DNA of 64,000 bases. Source: Curtobacterium ammoniigenes NBRC 101786 (GTDB lineage: Bacteria; Actinomycetota; Actinomycetes; Actinomycetales; Microbacteriaceae). A program made the position numbers and the translations under genes. Positions 30,701-40,405 of the stretch are shown here, piece by piece. Within the stretch, counting starts at the first letter, position 1. Each line of letters begins with the position of its first letter. The stretch spans positions 186,001 through 250,000 of the forward strand of contig NZ_BCSV01000003.1 in assembly GCF_001571045.1 (NCBI RefSeq), read 5' to 3'. Under the pieces are notes generated by a model. The model searched no databases. It had not been told where the DNA came from and saw only the letters and a list, made by a program, of their open reading frames with translations.

Positions 30701-31540
30701 CTAGAGCCGTGCAGCGTGGATCGAGCTGACCAGGATCGCGCGAGCGCCGAGGTCGTACAGCGCGTCCATGATGAGATTCGTGTCCGCCCGCGGGATCATC
30801 ACCCGGACGGCCGACCAGTCGCGGCCATGGAGCGGTGACACCGTCGGCGACTCGATACCGCCCGCGATCGCCGTCGCCGCTTCGAGCAGCTCGGTCGGGA
30901 TGTCGTAATCGAGCATCACGTAGCCGCGCGCAACAAGCACGCCCTGGAGGCGCCGCTGCAGGACGTCGATGCCGGCGATGCTCTCATTCGCCGCGATGAG
31001 AACCGCCGTCGACTCGAGAATGACGGGTCCGAAGATCTGCAGGCCCGCGGCGCGTAGCGTGCTGCCCGTCGAGACGACGTCCGCGACCGCGTCGGCAACA
31101 CCGAGGCGCACTGCGCTCTCGACCGCGCCGTCAAGCCGGACCAGCTGGGCTTCGACGCCGCGCTCGGCGAGGAATGCGCCGACCAGGCCGGGGTAGCTCG
31201 TCGCCAGTCGAACGCCAGCGAGGGCACCGAGGCCGTCGAACCGCCCGGGCGGACCCGCGAACCGGAACGTGGAGTCGCCGAACCCGAGGGCGCGGATCTC
31301 CCGCGCGGCGGAGCCGGAGTCGAGGAGCAGGTCGCGACCCGTGATGCCGACATCGAGGGCACCGGAGCCGACATACGTCGCGATGTCGCGCGGGCGCAGG
31401 TAGAAGAACTCGACATCGTTGCGCTCGTCGAGCACGTGCAGGGTCTTCGGATCGCGGCGACCGGTGTACCCGGCCTCCCGCAGCATCTCACTGGCGGTGT
31501 CGGACAGCGACCCCTTGTTGGGGACGGCGATGCGGAGCAT
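30701..31540 (-). CDS. hisG: ATP phosphoribosyltransferase (long form)
   Basis: First, committed step of histidine synthesis, joining ATP and PRPP; inhibited by histidine. At 279 residues it is the long form with its own C-terminal regulatory domain, like the mycobacterial enzyme, and therefore needs no HisZ. Visible motifs are LRIAVPNKGSLSD, the DVGITGRDLL substrate strand and the PRPP loop DVVSTGSTLRAAGL. The C-terminal domain ends NLIMDALYDLGARAILVSSI. It lies 63 bp after hisE. Confidence 0.97.
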   Translation of the reverse strand: MLRIAVPNKGSLSDTASEMLREAGYTGRRDPKTLHVLDERNDVEFFYLRPRDIATYVGSGALDVGITGRDLLLDSGSAAREIRALGFGDSTFRFAGPPGRFDGLGALAGVRLATSYPGLVGAFLAERGVEAQLVRLDGAVESAVRLGVADAVADVVSTGSTLRAAGLQIFGPVILESTAVLIAANESIAGIDVLQRRLQGVLVARGYVMLDYDIPTELLEAATAIAGGIESPTVSPLHGRDWSAVRVMIPRADTNLIMDALYDLGARAILVSSIHAARL

Positions 31541-31603
31541 CAGAATCTGCTTTCTGCGAAGGGGAACGAACCGGAACCGGCGGCCGCGGCGCGACCGAGG
31601 CGA

Positions 31604-31867
31604 TCACAGATGTCGCCACACGTCCGCGGGTGAGATTCCCTTCGCGATGAGCAGAACCTGCAGGTGATAGAGGAGCTGGGAGACCTCTTCCGCGGTCCGG
31701 TCATCGCCCTCGTACTCGGCGGCCATCCAGACCTCGGCCGCCTCTTCGACGATCTTCTTGCCGATCTGATGCACGCCGGCGTCGAGCTCGGCGACCGTCG
31801 ACGACCCCGCCGGACGGAGTCGCGCTTTCTCGGAGAGCTCCGCGAACAGCTCGTCGAACGTCTTCAC
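31604..31867 (-). CDS. hisE: Phosphoribosyl-ATP pyrophosphatase
   Basis: Hydrolyses PR-ATP to PR-AMP, the second step of histidine synthesis. 87 residues from GTG at 31867 ([14 protein letters not shown]); longer starts would overlap rpe. The MazG-like helical fold is shown by [19 protein letters not shown] and [15 protein letters not shown], which hold the metal-binding glutamates and aspartate. It lies 10 bp after rpe and heads the his-trp block. Confidence 0.96.
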   Translation of the reverse strand: MKTFDELFAELSEKARLRPAGSSTVAELDAGVHQIGKKIVEEAAEVWMAAEYEGDDRTAEEVSQLLYHLQVLLIAKGISPADVWRHL

Positions 31868-31877
31868 ATCGACCAGG

Positions 31878-32543
31878 CTACCGGCCGTCGAGCGCGCGTT
31901 GCGCCGCGCTGCGGAGCCCAGCAATGCGCTCGGCCGGGTCACCGCCGAAGACCGCTGACCCCGCGACGAGCACGTCCGCGCCGTTGGTCACCGCGGTCTC
32001 GACCGTGTCGAGCGCGATCCCGCCGTCGACTTCCAACCAGATGTCCAGTCCGGAGGCCCGTACCGCCTCCCGAGCCCGAGCCAGCTTCGGCATCGTGTTC
32101 GCCATGAACGCCTGACCGCCGAAACCCGGCTCGACCGTCATCACGAGGATCATGTCGAAGGCGTCCAGATGCTCCAGGACCAGATCGATGGCGGTTGCGG
32201 GCTTCACCGCCACCGCGGCTCGCGCGCCGTTGGATCGGATCGCAGCGGCGGTCGCAACGGGGTCAGCCGCCGCCTCCACGTGAAAGGTGACGCTCGACAC
32301 GCCGAGCTCCGCGTATGCAGGCGCATTGCGATCTGCGTCGGTGAGCATGAGGTGGACATCCAGCGGGATCGGGCTCACCGCCTGGAGCCGTTCCACGACC
32401 GGCAACCCGAGCGTCAGGTTCGGGACGAAATGGTTGTCCATGACGTCGACGTGCACCATGTCGGCGGAGTCGATGCGGTGCAACTCCTGTTCCAGGTTCG
32501 CGAAGTCGGCGGACAGGATGCTCGGCGAGATGCGGATCGTCAC
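31878..32543 (-). CDS. rpe: Ribulose-phosphate 3-epimerase
   Basis: Interconverts ribulose 5-phosphate and xylulose 5-phosphate in the pentose phosphate pathway. 221 residues, TIM barrel. Motifs: [17 protein letters not shown] at the N-terminus, [20 protein letters not shown] and [11 protein letters not shown] with the metal and proton-transfer residues. The GTG start at 32543 overlaps the rsmB stop (GTGA), so it is coupled to rsmB. Confidence 0.97.
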   Translation of the reverse strand: MTIRISPSILSADFANLEQELHRIDSADMVHVDVMDNHFVPNLTLGLPVVERLQAVSPIPLDVHLMLTDADRNAPAYAELGVSSVTFHVEAAADPVATAAAIRSNGARAAVAVKPATAIDLVLEHLDAFDMILVMTVEPGFGGQAFMANTMPKLARAREAVRASGLDIWLEVDGGIALDTVETAVTNGADVLVAGSAVFGGDPAERIAGLRSAAQRALDGR

Positions 32544-33976
32544 GCGTCGACACTATCCGCGCCGGCTGCGGAGCCGAACGCTGTCGGGACACCCGCGGTG
32601 CCGACGCGACGAAACAGCGCCACGAACATCGCATCGGTGCCGATCCGGTGCGGCCAGAGCTGGGCTGCGGGGCCCGGGCCGCTCTGCGGATCCCGGAGGG
32701 CGATCGAGCGGAGCGCCGTGGTCACGTCGAGCTGTTCGAGCACGGTACCGTGCCGCGCGAGCAGCCCAGCGACCTGGTCGCGCGTCTCAGCCAAGAGCGG
32801 CGAGCACGTCACGTAGGCCAGGAGGCCGCCCGGAGCGAGCGCATGCACCGCTGCGTCGAGCAACGATCGCTGGAGGGCGACGAGCTCAGGCACGTCATCA
32901 GGGGTCTTCCGCCAGCGCGCCTCCGGTCGGCGGCGGAGCGCGCCGAGGCCGGTGCAGGGCGCGTCGAGCAGGATCCGGTCGAATGCGCCGCGGTCTGCCT
33001 CGCCGGTGCCGAAGCGTCGCGCATCGCCTTCCACGACGTCGACCTGCGGGAAACCGTCGAGTGCTTGGCGGACGAGCCCTGCCCGAGCCGGCACGAGTTC
33101 GTTCGCGACCAGCACGGCGCCGCCGAGTTGCGCCTCCGCGGCGAGGAGCGCGGCCTTCCCGCCAGGGCCGGCGCACATGTCGAGCCAGCGTTCCCCGGCG
33201 CGCACCGGCACGGTGCGTGTGAGCGCGAGTGCCGCGAGCTGCGAGCCTTCATCCTGTACCCGCGCCGCGCCGGCCGACACGGCACCGATGCGCGCGGGAT
33301 CACCGCTCGCTCCGCGCACCCCGACGGGGGACACCGCGTCGTCGAAGGTGTCCGAGGACACATCGTTTCGCAGCGACGACGGATCGGCGCGACCCGGCAG
33401 GGCGACCAGTTGGAGGGCTGGAGGCGCGTCGTCGGCGGCGAGCAGCGCCTCCAGTTCCTCATCGGCGTCGGCGGCGCGCAACGAGGCGCGGAGCGCATCG
33501 ACGACCCACACCGGGTGCGACCAGCGGGCCGCGAGGCGTTCCGAGCCGTACAGCCCGGTCAGGATCACCGAGTCCCACTCGGCGTCGGAGCGTGCGGCCA
33601 CTTTGCGGAGCACCGCGTTCACGAAGCCGGCAGCGCGACGCAGACCGACCTCCCGCGCCAGGTCGACCGACTCGGACACTGCCGCGTGCGTCGGGACGCG
33701 CATCGCGAGCAGTTGATGTGTGCCGATGCGGAGCACGTCGAGGACATCGGCCTCGATGAGTTCGGACTTGCGTCCGGATGCCGCGGCGATGATCCGATCC
33801 CAGCGCCCAAGCATGCGGATGGCGCCGTAGGCGAGTTCGGTCGCGAACCCGGCGTCCCGCCGACTGAGCGCCGCACGTCGGATTCGAACCGGCAGCAGGA
33901 GATTCGCGTAGGCGTCATCCACCTGCACCGCGCGGAGGACGTCATACGCGATGCGCCGAGGGCTCGGTGCGCTCAT
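32540..33976 (-). CDS. rsmB: 16S rRNA (cytosine-5-)-methyltransferase, RsmB family
   Basis: S-adenosylmethionine-dependent methyltransferase that modifies 16S rRNA. 478 residues from ATG 33976. The N-terminal NusB-like RNA-binding domain spans about residues 5-135. The methyltransferase domain has the SAM loop DMCAGPGGKAALLA and both catalytic cysteines, in DAPCTGLGALRRRPE and AYVTCSPLLAET. The start overlaps the fmt stop (ATGA) and the end overlaps rpe, so fmt-rsmB-rpe form a tightly coupled set. Confidence 0.95.
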   Translation of the reverse strand: MSAPSPRRIAYDVLRAVQVDDAYANLLLPVRIRRAALSRRDAGFATELAYGAIRMLGRWDRIIAAASGRKSELIEADVLDVLRIGTHQLLAMRVPTHAAVSESVDLAREVGLRRAAGFVNAVLRKVAARSDAEWDSVILTGLYGSERLAARWSHPVWVVDALRASLRAADADEELEALLAADDAPPALQLVALPGRADPSSLRNDVSSDTFDDAVSPVGVRGASGDPARIGAVSAGAARVQDEGSQLAALALTRTVPVRAGERWLDMCAGPGGKAALLAAEAQLGGAVLVANELVPARAGLVRQALDGFPQVDVVEGDARRFGTGEADRGAFDRILLDAPCTGLGALRRRPEARWRKTPDDVPELVALQRSLLDAAVHALAPGGLLAYVTCSPLLAETRDQVAGLLARHGTVLEQLDVTTALRSIALRDPQSGPGPAAQLWPHRIGTDAMFVALFRRVGTAGVPTAFGSAAGADSVDA

Positions 33977-34941
33977 GCCAACACTCGACCCTCGAGCGAG
34001 CCCAGTCCGCGCGCCCACGCGTCGGCGTCCATCGCCGCCTTGCCCGCGGGTTGCACGCGTCCAAGGACCAGCGGACCGGTCGCGGTGCCGACAAGCAGAC
34101 GGCGCCCCTGCAGTCGGAGCGCACCAGGCTTGAGCGGCTCACCATCGGCGTCGGTGTCGCGGTCAGCGTCGGTGTCGCGGTCGGCGTCGGCGGGCGCGAC
34201 AGCCCGGGAGGCTTCCAACACCTTGAGACGCGCAGAACCCAGCATGGTCCACGCTCCCGGCTCCGGGGTGACCCCGCGGATCTGCGCGAACACCGCCGAC
34301 GCCGCGCGGTCGAACTCGATCCGGCCATCCTCGATGGTGAGTTTCGGCGCGTACGTGGGTTCACCAACCTGCGGTGACGCCGTGGCGGTCCCGTCCGCGA
34401 TCGCGTCGACGACACGGGCGACGAGGTCGGCACCCGACGCGCTCATTGCGGCGAGCACCGTACCTGACGTGGCATCGGCCGGAATCGCGAATGGTTCGGC
34501 GGCGAAGATCGGCCCGGCGTCAAGCTCCTCGACGAGCTGGAACACCGTGGCAGCCGTTGCTGACGCACCCGCCATCACGGCCCGCTGGACCGGGGCCGCG
34601 CCGCGCCACTCGGGCAACGCCGAGAAATGCAGGTTGATCCAGCCCTGGCGCGGCGCATCGAGCGCGGCTCGGCGGAGCAGCGCGCCGTACGCCACGATGA
34701 CGCCGAGGTCGGCGTCGAGGTCCCGGAGTCGTGCGACCACGTCCGCGTCGACGCGCTGCGCCTCGATCAGCGGGATCTCGAGCTCGCGCGCGACGTCCGC
34801 GACCGGCGTCGGCGTCAGGACGCGTTTCCGCCCGTGCGGGGTCGGCGGTCGCGTCAGCACCGCGACAACCTCATGCTGCTCGGCGAGGCGTCGGAGCGTG
34901 GGGACCGCAGCATTGGGCGAACCGGCGACGATGAGGCGCAT
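33973..34941 (-). CDS. fmt: Methionyl-tRNA formyltransferase
   Basis: Formylates initiator Met-tRNA. 322 residues from ATG 34941, backed by the AAGGA ribosome binding site. The N-terminal domain has MRLIVAGSPNAAVPTL and the catalytic region NLHFSALPEWRGAAPVQRAV with Asn, His and the later Asp. The C-terminal beta-barrel holds an unusual insertion of repeated DADRDT units (see the repeat entry). It follows priA by 79 bp; no def gene accompanies it here. Confidence 0.96.
   Translation of the reverse strand: MRLIVAGSPNAAVPTLRRLAEQHEVVAVLTRPPTPHGRKRVLTPTPVADVARELEIPLIEAQRVDADVVARLRDLDADLGVIVAYGALLRRAALDAPRQGWINLHFSALPEWRGAAPVQRAVMAGASATAATVFQLVEELDAGPIFAAEPFAIPADATSGTVLAAMSASGADLVARVVDAIADGTATASPQVGEPTYAPKLTIEDGRIEFDRAASAVFAQIRGVTPEPGAWTMLGSARLKVLEASRAVAPADADRDTDADRDTDADGEPLKPGALRLQGRRLLVGTATGPLVLGRVQPAGKAAMDADAWARGLGSLEGRVLA
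34148..34189 (-). repeat. 18-bp tandem repeat inside fmt
   Basis: Two nearly identical 18-bp units (34148-34165 and 34166-34183, differing in one base) plus a partial third copy. In frame they encode DAD-RDT-DAD-RDT-DAD in the C-terminal domain of Fmt, between the linker helix and the LRLQGRRLLVGT strands. The unit is a multiple of three, so copy-number change would alter length without breaking the frame. Confidence 0.9.
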
Positions 34942-35020
34942 GAGTCCTTCCGGACGGGAACGTGGATCGGTGCCGCTCCCCGCATCGAGCACCCGGCCGG
35001 GCTCGGTTCGTGAGAACGAA

Positions 35021-36985
35021 TCACAGGAACGGTTCGATGTCGTCGAGCCGCACCCTGAGTGTAGGGGCCGCTCGCCGACGCGCTCCGCCGTTCACGACTC
35101 GTCGTGTGGATGAGCGCCGGATCACCTCGGCCTTGAGGGTCGCTGCGACCTCGGGCCCGTGCGCATATGGAAACCGGACGATTGCGCGGACGGCACCGGC
35201 GTCCCCGTCGGCGGGAACCGGCCCGAGGACGGGCCCCACCGCGGCATCGCCGAGTGCTTCGATCGCGGCGGTCACCGCTGCATCGGTGCCGGTGAGCGTC
35301 GCGACTCGCACCGCCGGCGGAAAGAGCAGGGCACGACGATCAGTCAACTCATCGCGGGCTGGCGTATCGAGCCGCCACGTCGCCATCGCCGTTGCGAGGG
35401 GACCCGCGACCCCGACGAGGAACGTCTGCGCTCCAGGTCGAGCGAGCGCGACAGCGTTCGACCAGATTCGGAGCACGTCCTCCTGCACGCGCAGCCCTTC
35501 GCGCGCGAGCATTCGATCACCGTCGAGCAGCAGCACACAGCCGTACCCGCCGTCCACGAACGGCTCCGCGCCGCGGGTTGCGACGACGATCGACGGCCGG
35601 TCCGGCACGACTTCGACCGGGCGCTCGCCATCCGCGACGATGATGCGGGTCCCAGGGAACGCGCGCCCGAGTTCATCGGCCGTCCGCTCCGCGCCGTTCC
35701 CGACCACGGTGAGTCGGGTGCCACCGCATTCGGGGCACTGGAACCCGACGGCCAGTGCGCCGCAGAATCGGCACTGCGGGATGGCGGATCGGGTGCGCGT
35801 CCGGAGCGGACCGCCGCACCGCGCGCACGACGCGCGGTGTCCGCAGGTCGAGCAGACGACGCCCGTGGCGAATCCCGGACTGGCGACCTGCACGAGAACC
35901 GGTCCGTCCGCGCTCGCTGCGCGCGCGGCCTGCCACGCGGTGCTCGGGATCCGAGCGCGTGCGGCGTAGCCTTCCGCCGCGGTCTGCGTCGCCGTCGGGA
36001 TGACCGCCGGCGCGCGCGGGCGGTCCGGGCGGAGATCGATCATCCACCCCATCTCGACGAGGCGCTCGGCGTCCGTACTCCGAGCGTGCGCAAAGAGCAG
36101 GAGGCTCGCACCGGTCTGTGCGGTCCGAACGAGCGCGACATCCCGGCCGTGCGCATATGGCGCTCGCTGCTCGGCGAATGACGGATCCCCGTCGTCCCAC
36201 ATCGCGATGAGTCCGAGCGACGCCGCGGGCGCATAGAGCGCCGACCGGCTGCCGACGACGACGACCGCCCGCGTCCGAGCGATGAGCAGCGCCTTCGCGC
36301 GCTGCCCGTTCGTCTGCTTCGCGTCGAACCGCACAACGCGGTCCGCACCGACGAACTGCAGGACCGCGCGTTCGACGGCCGCAACATCCCGGAAGTCGGG
36401 AACCGCCAGAATCGCGGTGCGGCCGCCGGCGACCGTCACGGCCGCGGCCTCCGCCATGGTGCGGCTCCAACCGGGAACCCAACCGGCGTCATCCGGCAGC
36501 GCCACAGGATGCGGGATCGGCGCGACGGCGGCGCGACCGCCGCTGGCGATCACCGTATCGAGGCCCGACCCATAGCCGCTGATCGTCGGCGCGCGTGGCA
36601 GCGGCGGCTCCACTCCGGTATCGCGAGCGAGGAATGCTCGCTCAACACGGACCTGGCGCGGCGGGACCGCGAGGCGCAGCACGTCGCTCGCGACACCGGC
36701 TGAGCGGTCTGCCACCGCTCGCGCGAGCGCCCACACCTCCGGAGCAAGGACCGACACCGGCGATACGACCGCTTCAATCGGACTGAGGTCGCCCGGGAAC
36801 GACGCCTCGTCGACCAGTTCGATGACGAACCCATCAGCGATCCGATTCCCCGTCCGCAACGGCACGCGAACCCGTACGCCCGGAGCGCAGTCCGCGACGA
36901 ACTCGTCCGGAACCCGATAGTCGAACAGACGATCGAGCTGCGGGAGGGGCGAGTCGAGAACGACCCGCGCTACCCGGGCGGACAC
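35021..36985 (-). CDS. priA: Primosomal protein N' (PriA), helicase motifs degenerate
   Basis: PriA restarts stalled replication forks. This 654-residue protein has the N-terminal DNA-binding domain (ARVVLDSPLPQLDRLFDYRVP) and the zinc-binding cysteine pairs, as in CSTCGHRASCARC and CRFCGALAVGFQCPEC. The ATPase motifs are lost: the Walker A position reads PGWSRTMAEAA rather than GxTGSGKT, and the Walker B DEEH is replaced by MWDDGDPS. This is the usual state in actinobacteria, where PriA is thought to act without helicase activity. GTG start at 36985, 11 bp after metK; the longer frame would overlap metK. Confidence 0.93.
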   Translation of the reverse strand: MSARVARVVLDSPLPQLDRLFDYRVPDEFVADCAPGVRVRVPLRTGNRIADGFVIELVDEASFPGDLSPIEAVVSPVSVLAPEVWALARAVADRSAGVASDVLRLAVPPRQVRVERAFLARDTGVEPPLPRAPTISGYGSGLDTVIASGGRAAVAPIPHPVALPDDAGWVPGWSRTMAEAAAVTVAGGRTAILAVPDFRDVAAVERAVLQFVGADRVVRFDAKQTNGQRAKALLIARTRAVVVVGSRSALYAPAASLGLIAMWDDGDPSFAEQRAPYAHGRDVALVRTAQTGASLLLFAHARSTDAERLVEMGWMIDLRPDRPRAPAVIPTATQTAAEGYAARARIPSTAWQAARAASADGPVLVQVASPGFATGVVCSTCGHRASCARCGGPLRTRTRSAIPQCRFCGALAVGFQCPECGGTRLTVVGNGAERTADELGRAFPGTRIIVADGERPVEVVPDRPSIVVATRGAEPFVDGGYGCVLLLDGDRMLAREGLRVQEDVLRIWSNAVALARPGAQTFLVGVAGPLATAMATWRLDTPARDELTDRRALLFPPAVRVATLTGTDAAVTAAIEALGDAAVGPVLGPVPADGDAGAVRAIVRFPYAHGPEVAATLKAEVIRRSSTRRVVNGGARRRAAPTLRVRLDDIEPFL

Positions 36986-36996
36986 GGCAGCACCGC

Positions 36997-38211
36997 TCAG
37001 ACGGTCGCGGAGACGAGCCCTGCAGCCTGACGGAGCGCGTCGACCCGGTCGAGCGACTCCCACGTGAACCCGGGAAGCTCGCGGCCGAAGTGTCCATAGG
37101 TCGCGGTCTGCGCGTACTTCGGTTGCAGCAGGTCGAGGTCGCGGATGATCGCTGCAGGGCGAAGGTCGAAGACCTCGGTGATCGCTCGCGTGATCGTCTC
37201 GTCGTCGACGTGTCCGGTGCCGAACGACTCGACGTACAGGCCGACGGGAGCAGCGCGACCGATCGCGTACGCGACCTGCACCTCGAGTCGGTCAGCGAGC
37301 CCCGCGGCGACGGCGTTCTTCGCCACCCACCGCATCGCGTAGGCGGCGGAGCGGTCCACCTTGGACGGGTCTTTCCCACTGAAGGCGCCGCCACCGTGTC
37401 GGGAGGCGCCCCCATAGGTGTCGACGATCACCTTCCGGCCGGTCAGCCCTGCGTCACCCTGCGGACCGCCGATCTCGAAGCGACCGGTCGGATTCACGAT
37501 GATGTTCACGTGCGATGCGTCGAGCGCGACGAGATCGAGGACGGGACGGATCACGTGCGTCTCGATGTCTGCGGTGAGCTGCTCGAGGGTCACGGTCGGT
37601 GCGTGCTGCGTCGAGAGCACGACGGTCTCGACAGTGCGCGGCACGGTGCCGTCGTAGCCCACGGTGACCTGCGTCTTGCCGTCTGGGCGGAGATAGGTCA
37701 GGAGCCCGGTCTTCCGGACCTCGGCGAGCCGCTCCGCGAGCCGGTGCGCGAGCCAGATCGACACCGGCATGTACTCGGGTGTCTCGTTCGTGGCGTACCC
37801 GAACATGATGCCCTGATCGCCGGCGCCCTGCCGATCGAGCGGATCGAGCGCATGACCCGATCGGGACTCGAGCGCGTCGTCGACGCCCTGAGCGATATCG
37901 GGCGATTGCGCGCCGATCGAGACCTCGACACCGCAGGTCCGGCCATCGAACGAGACCTCGGACGAGTTGTAGCCGATGGACGTGATGACGTCGCGCACGA
38001 TCGTCGGGATGTCGACGTAGCCGGACGTCGTGACCTCTCCCGCGACATGCACGAGGCCCGTCGTGACGAGCGTCTCGACCGCGACTCGGCTCAGCGGGTC
38101 GGCTTCGAGCAGCGCGTCGAGAATACGGTCGGAGATCTGATCGCAGATCTTGTCGGGGTGGCCTTCCGTCACCGATTCCGAGGTGAACAGGCGAAGCGCT
38201 GGTGTGCTCAC
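36997..38211 (-). CDS. metK: S-adenosylmethionine synthetase
   Basis: Makes S-adenosylmethionine from methionine and ATP. 404 residues. Motifs [32 protein letters not shown] and [19 protein letters not shown] are intact, with the conserved metal and potassium sites. Start is GTG at 38211, only 4 bp after the rpoZ stop. In most actinobacteria coaBC lies between these two genes; here it does not. No SAM-responsive leader is visible. Confidence 0.98.
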   Translation of the reverse strand: MSTPALRLFTSESVTEGHPDKICDQISDRILDALLEADPLSRVAVETLVTTGLVHVAGEVTTSGYVDIPTIVRDVITSIGYNSSEVSFDGRTCGVEVSIGAQSPDIAQGVDDALESRSGHALDPLDRQGAGDQGIMFGYATNETPEYMPVSIWLAHRLAERLAEVRKTGLLTYLRPDGKTQVTVGYDGTVPRTVETVVLSTQHAPTVTLEQLTADIETHVIRPVLDLVALDASHVNIIVNPTGRFEIGGPQGDAGLTGRKVIVDTYGGASRHGGGAFSGKDPSKVDRSAAYAMRWVAKNAVAAGLADRLEVQVAYAIGRAAPVGLYVESFGTGHVDDETITRAITEVFDLRPAAIIRDLDLLQPKYAQTATYGHFGRELPGFTWESLDRVDALRQAAGLVSATV

Positions 38212-38215
38212 CGGT

Positions 38216-38479
38216 TCAGACGGTCGGCGTACGCGGCGTCAGAACGAGCTTGTCCTCGTTGATCTCGTGCAGCGCCACGGTGAGCGGCTTGTCATCGATC
38301 GTCGAGTCGACGAGCGGGCCGACGTTGTCGAACAGGGACCCCTCGTGCAGATCGGCGTAGTAGTCGTTGATCTGCCGAGCGCGCTTCGATGCGAAGATCA
38401 CGAGGGCGTACTTGGACTCCACCTTGGCGAGGAGGTCGTCGATGGGCGGGTCGATGATGCCCTGGGAACGGTCGGCCAT
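38216..38479 (-). CDS. rpoZ: RNA polymerase omega subunit
   Basis: Small subunit that helps assemble RNA polymerase around beta'. 87 residues. The helix [23 protein letters not shown] carries the conserved core that contacts beta'. C-terminal half [15 protein letters not shown] is also typical. ATG start with GGAGA upstream. It follows the guanylate kinase gene by 61 bp, the standard order in bacteria. Confidence 0.96.
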   Translation of the reverse strand: MADRSQGIIDPPIDDLLAKVESKYALVIFASKRARQINDYYADLHEGSLFDNVGPLVDSTIDDKPLTVALHEINEDKLVLTPRTPTV

Positions 38480-38540
38480 GGGGTCTCCTTACAGTCGCGC
38501 GCAGCGAACACGCGTCACGCGGTGGTCGTGGGGCGCCGTT

Positions 38541-39485
38541 TCACGGCGCGGTGAACAAGTCTACGACCTCGCCCGCGGCGGTCGCGACATCCGAGTTCAC
38601 CACCTTGACGTCGAATTCGTCCTGCGCGGCGAGTTCGACCTTCGCCGTTTCGAGGCGCCGCTGCTGCTCCGGTGCGTCCTCGGTGCCACGACCGATGAGT
38701 CGGCGGACGAGTTCGTCCCACGACGGCGGGAGGAGGAACACCAGAAGCGCGTCGGGCATCGCCGTGCGAACCTGCCGGGCCCCCTGCAGATCGATCTCGA
38801 GCATGACCTGCTTGCCCTGGTCGAGGGCGCGATCGATCGGTGGACGCGGGGTCCCGTAGCGGTATGAGTTGTGCACGGTCGCCCACTCGAGGAGTTCGCG
38901 CTCCCGAATCATCCGGTCGAACTCGGCATCGGAGACGAAGTAGTAGTGGACGCCATCGACCTCGCCCGGTCGGGGCGCCCGTGTTGTGGCCGACACGCTG
39001 AGCATCACCTCGGGGTGGTGATCGCGGATGTAGGCGCTCACGGTGCCTTTCCCGACGGCTGTCGGACCGGCGAGCACCACGAGACGGGATTGCCTCCGCC
39101 TGGCCCCGGACCGCGCCGCGAGCCAATCGGCCAACGCAGACCGCTGCCGAGCGCCCACCCCGCCGAGACGCTTCGATCGTGCGATCCGAAGCTCACCCAT
39201 CACCGCGTCTGCTCGTGCGGGCCCGATGCCCGGGATACTCGTCAGCAGATCGCGCACACGCAGGCTGCGCTCCGCGTGGTTCGTCGCATCTGCGGGCGTT
39301 CGCCACGCGGCCTGCGCGACCGCGAGCGGCGTTCGTCGACCGTCGGCTACCGCGGACTTCACCGTCGCTCGTGCCCGGCGCGCCGCCACAGCGGCTCGGG
39401 CGGCCGCAGCCCGGTCGACCTCCGGGGGCGCCCCACGACGCGCCGCAGGCCCTGCCGTCGGCTGATGGTCCCCCGTGGTCGTCAT
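38541..39485 (-). CDS. gmk: Fused mIHF-like nucleoid protein and guanylate kinase
   Basis: A 314-residue protein that joins two normally separate gene products. Residues about 25-125 resemble the actinobacterial integration host factor m[39 protein letters not shown] and [11 protein letters not shown], including the helix-two-turn-helix that binds DNA. Residues about 134-314 form a complete guanylate kinase (GMP to GDP) with P-loop GPTAVGKGT (140-148), the GMP-binding [13 protein letters not shown] and [13 protein letters not shown]. In many actinobacteria mihF and gmk are adjacent genes in the order pyrF-mihF-gmk-rpoZ; here the order is the same but the pair is one frame with no internal stop or start signal visible. 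It overlaps the pyrF stop by 4 bases. Confidence 0.93.
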   Translation of the reverse strand: MTTTGDHQPTAGPAARRGAPPEVDRAAAARAAVAARRARATVKSAVADGRRTPLAVAQAAWRTPADATNHAERSLRVRDLLTSIPGIGPARADAVMGELRIARSKRLGGVGARQRSALADWLAARSGARRRQSRLVVLAGPTAVGKGTVSAYIRDHHPEVMLSVSATTRAPRPGEVDGVHYYFVSDAEFDRMIRERELLEWATVHNSYRYGTPRPPIDRALDQGKQVMLEIDLQGARQVRTAMPDALLVFLLPPSWDELVRRLIGRGTEDAPEQQRRLETAKVELAAQDEFDVKVVNSDVATAAGEVVDLFTAP

Positions 39486-40405
39486 CCGAGCGCCGCCGCG
39501 ATCCGCTCCACGCGGTCCTGCACCGCCGCGCCGAGACTCGACGGTCCGGCATCGGTGATGCCGCGCGACTCGCTCACGAGCACCCGACCCGCGGCGCCGC
39601 CGAACCGGAGGCGCAACGCCTCGATGCGCGCTCCCTGCGCTCCAAACCCGGGTGCGAGCACCGGGGTCGGGCCGAGCGTATCGAGATCGAGTCCGTACTC
39701 GTCGAGGGCGAGGGTGGCACCGAGCACCAGGCCGATCGAACCCAGCGCACTCGCCCCGGGCTGACCAGTGGCCGCGTCGGCCCCGCTGTCCAGTTCGATC
39801 GTGTTCGCCGCCGCCACCTGAGCAACGATACCGGCCGCGACGGTCCGACCCGGAACCTCCGATGTCGCAGCAATCGCTGTCTGCACCGGGCGACCCTCGG
39901 GGTTACTCGTCGCGGCGAGCACGAACACGCCGCTCCCCCATTCGCGCGCAGCGTCGATCGAACCGGCAAGGGATCCGAACCCGAGATACGGCGACAGCGT
40001 CACCGCGTCGGCGTGGAACGCGCCGGCGGGATTCAGCCACGCGTCGGCGTACGCGGCCGCGGTCGTGCCGATGTCGCCCCGCTTCGCGTCCGCGATGACG
40101 AGGAGACCCGACGCGTGCGCGTGATCGATGATCCGGGCGAGCGCCTCGAATCCAGCAGCGCCGGCGCGTTCGAAGAACGCCACCTGCGGCTTCACGACGG
40201 CGGCGCGACCGGCTGCAGCGTCGACGAGGAGGCGACCGAACGCCTCCAGACCGTCGCGATCGGCCCGCAGCCCCCATGCCTCGAGAATGGACGGGTGCGG
40301 GTCGATCCCCACGCAGAGTGGGGATCGACGCCGCATCGCCTCAGCGAGCCGCGCGCCGAACGATGCGCGCGCAGGTGTTGCATCGCCGACGGCGTCGGTC
40401 ACCAC
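39482..40405 (-). CDS. pyrF: Orotidine 5'-phosphate decarboxylase (type 2)
   Basis: Last step of UMP synthesis, decarboxylating OMP. 307 residues, the longer type 2 form used by actinobacteria and some other groups. Motifs: [28 protein letters not shown] and the catalytic [15 protein letters not shown]. The GTG start at 40405 overlaps the carB stop by 7 bases, and the end overlaps gmk by 4, so it is the last dedicated gene of the pyr operon. Confidence 0.96.
   Translation of the reverse strand: MVTDAVGDATPARASFGARLAEAMRRRSPLCVGIDPHPSILEAWGLRADRDGLEAFGRLLVDAAAGRAAVVKPQVAFFERAGAAGFEALARIIDHAHASGLLVIADAKRGDIGTTAAAYADAWLNPAGAFHADAVTLSPYLGFGSLAGSIDAAREWGSGVFVLAATSNPEGRPVQTAIAATSEVPGRTVAAGIVAQVAAANTIELDSGADAATGQPGASALGSIGLVLGATLALDEYGLDLDTLGPTPVLAPGFGAQGARIEALRLRFGGAAGRVLVSESRGITDAGPSSLGAAVQDRVERIAAALG

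Noticed and set aside
32648..35113. Open frame of 821 codons on the plus strand
   Set aside because: Antisense across rsmB, fmt and part of priA, which are certain genes.
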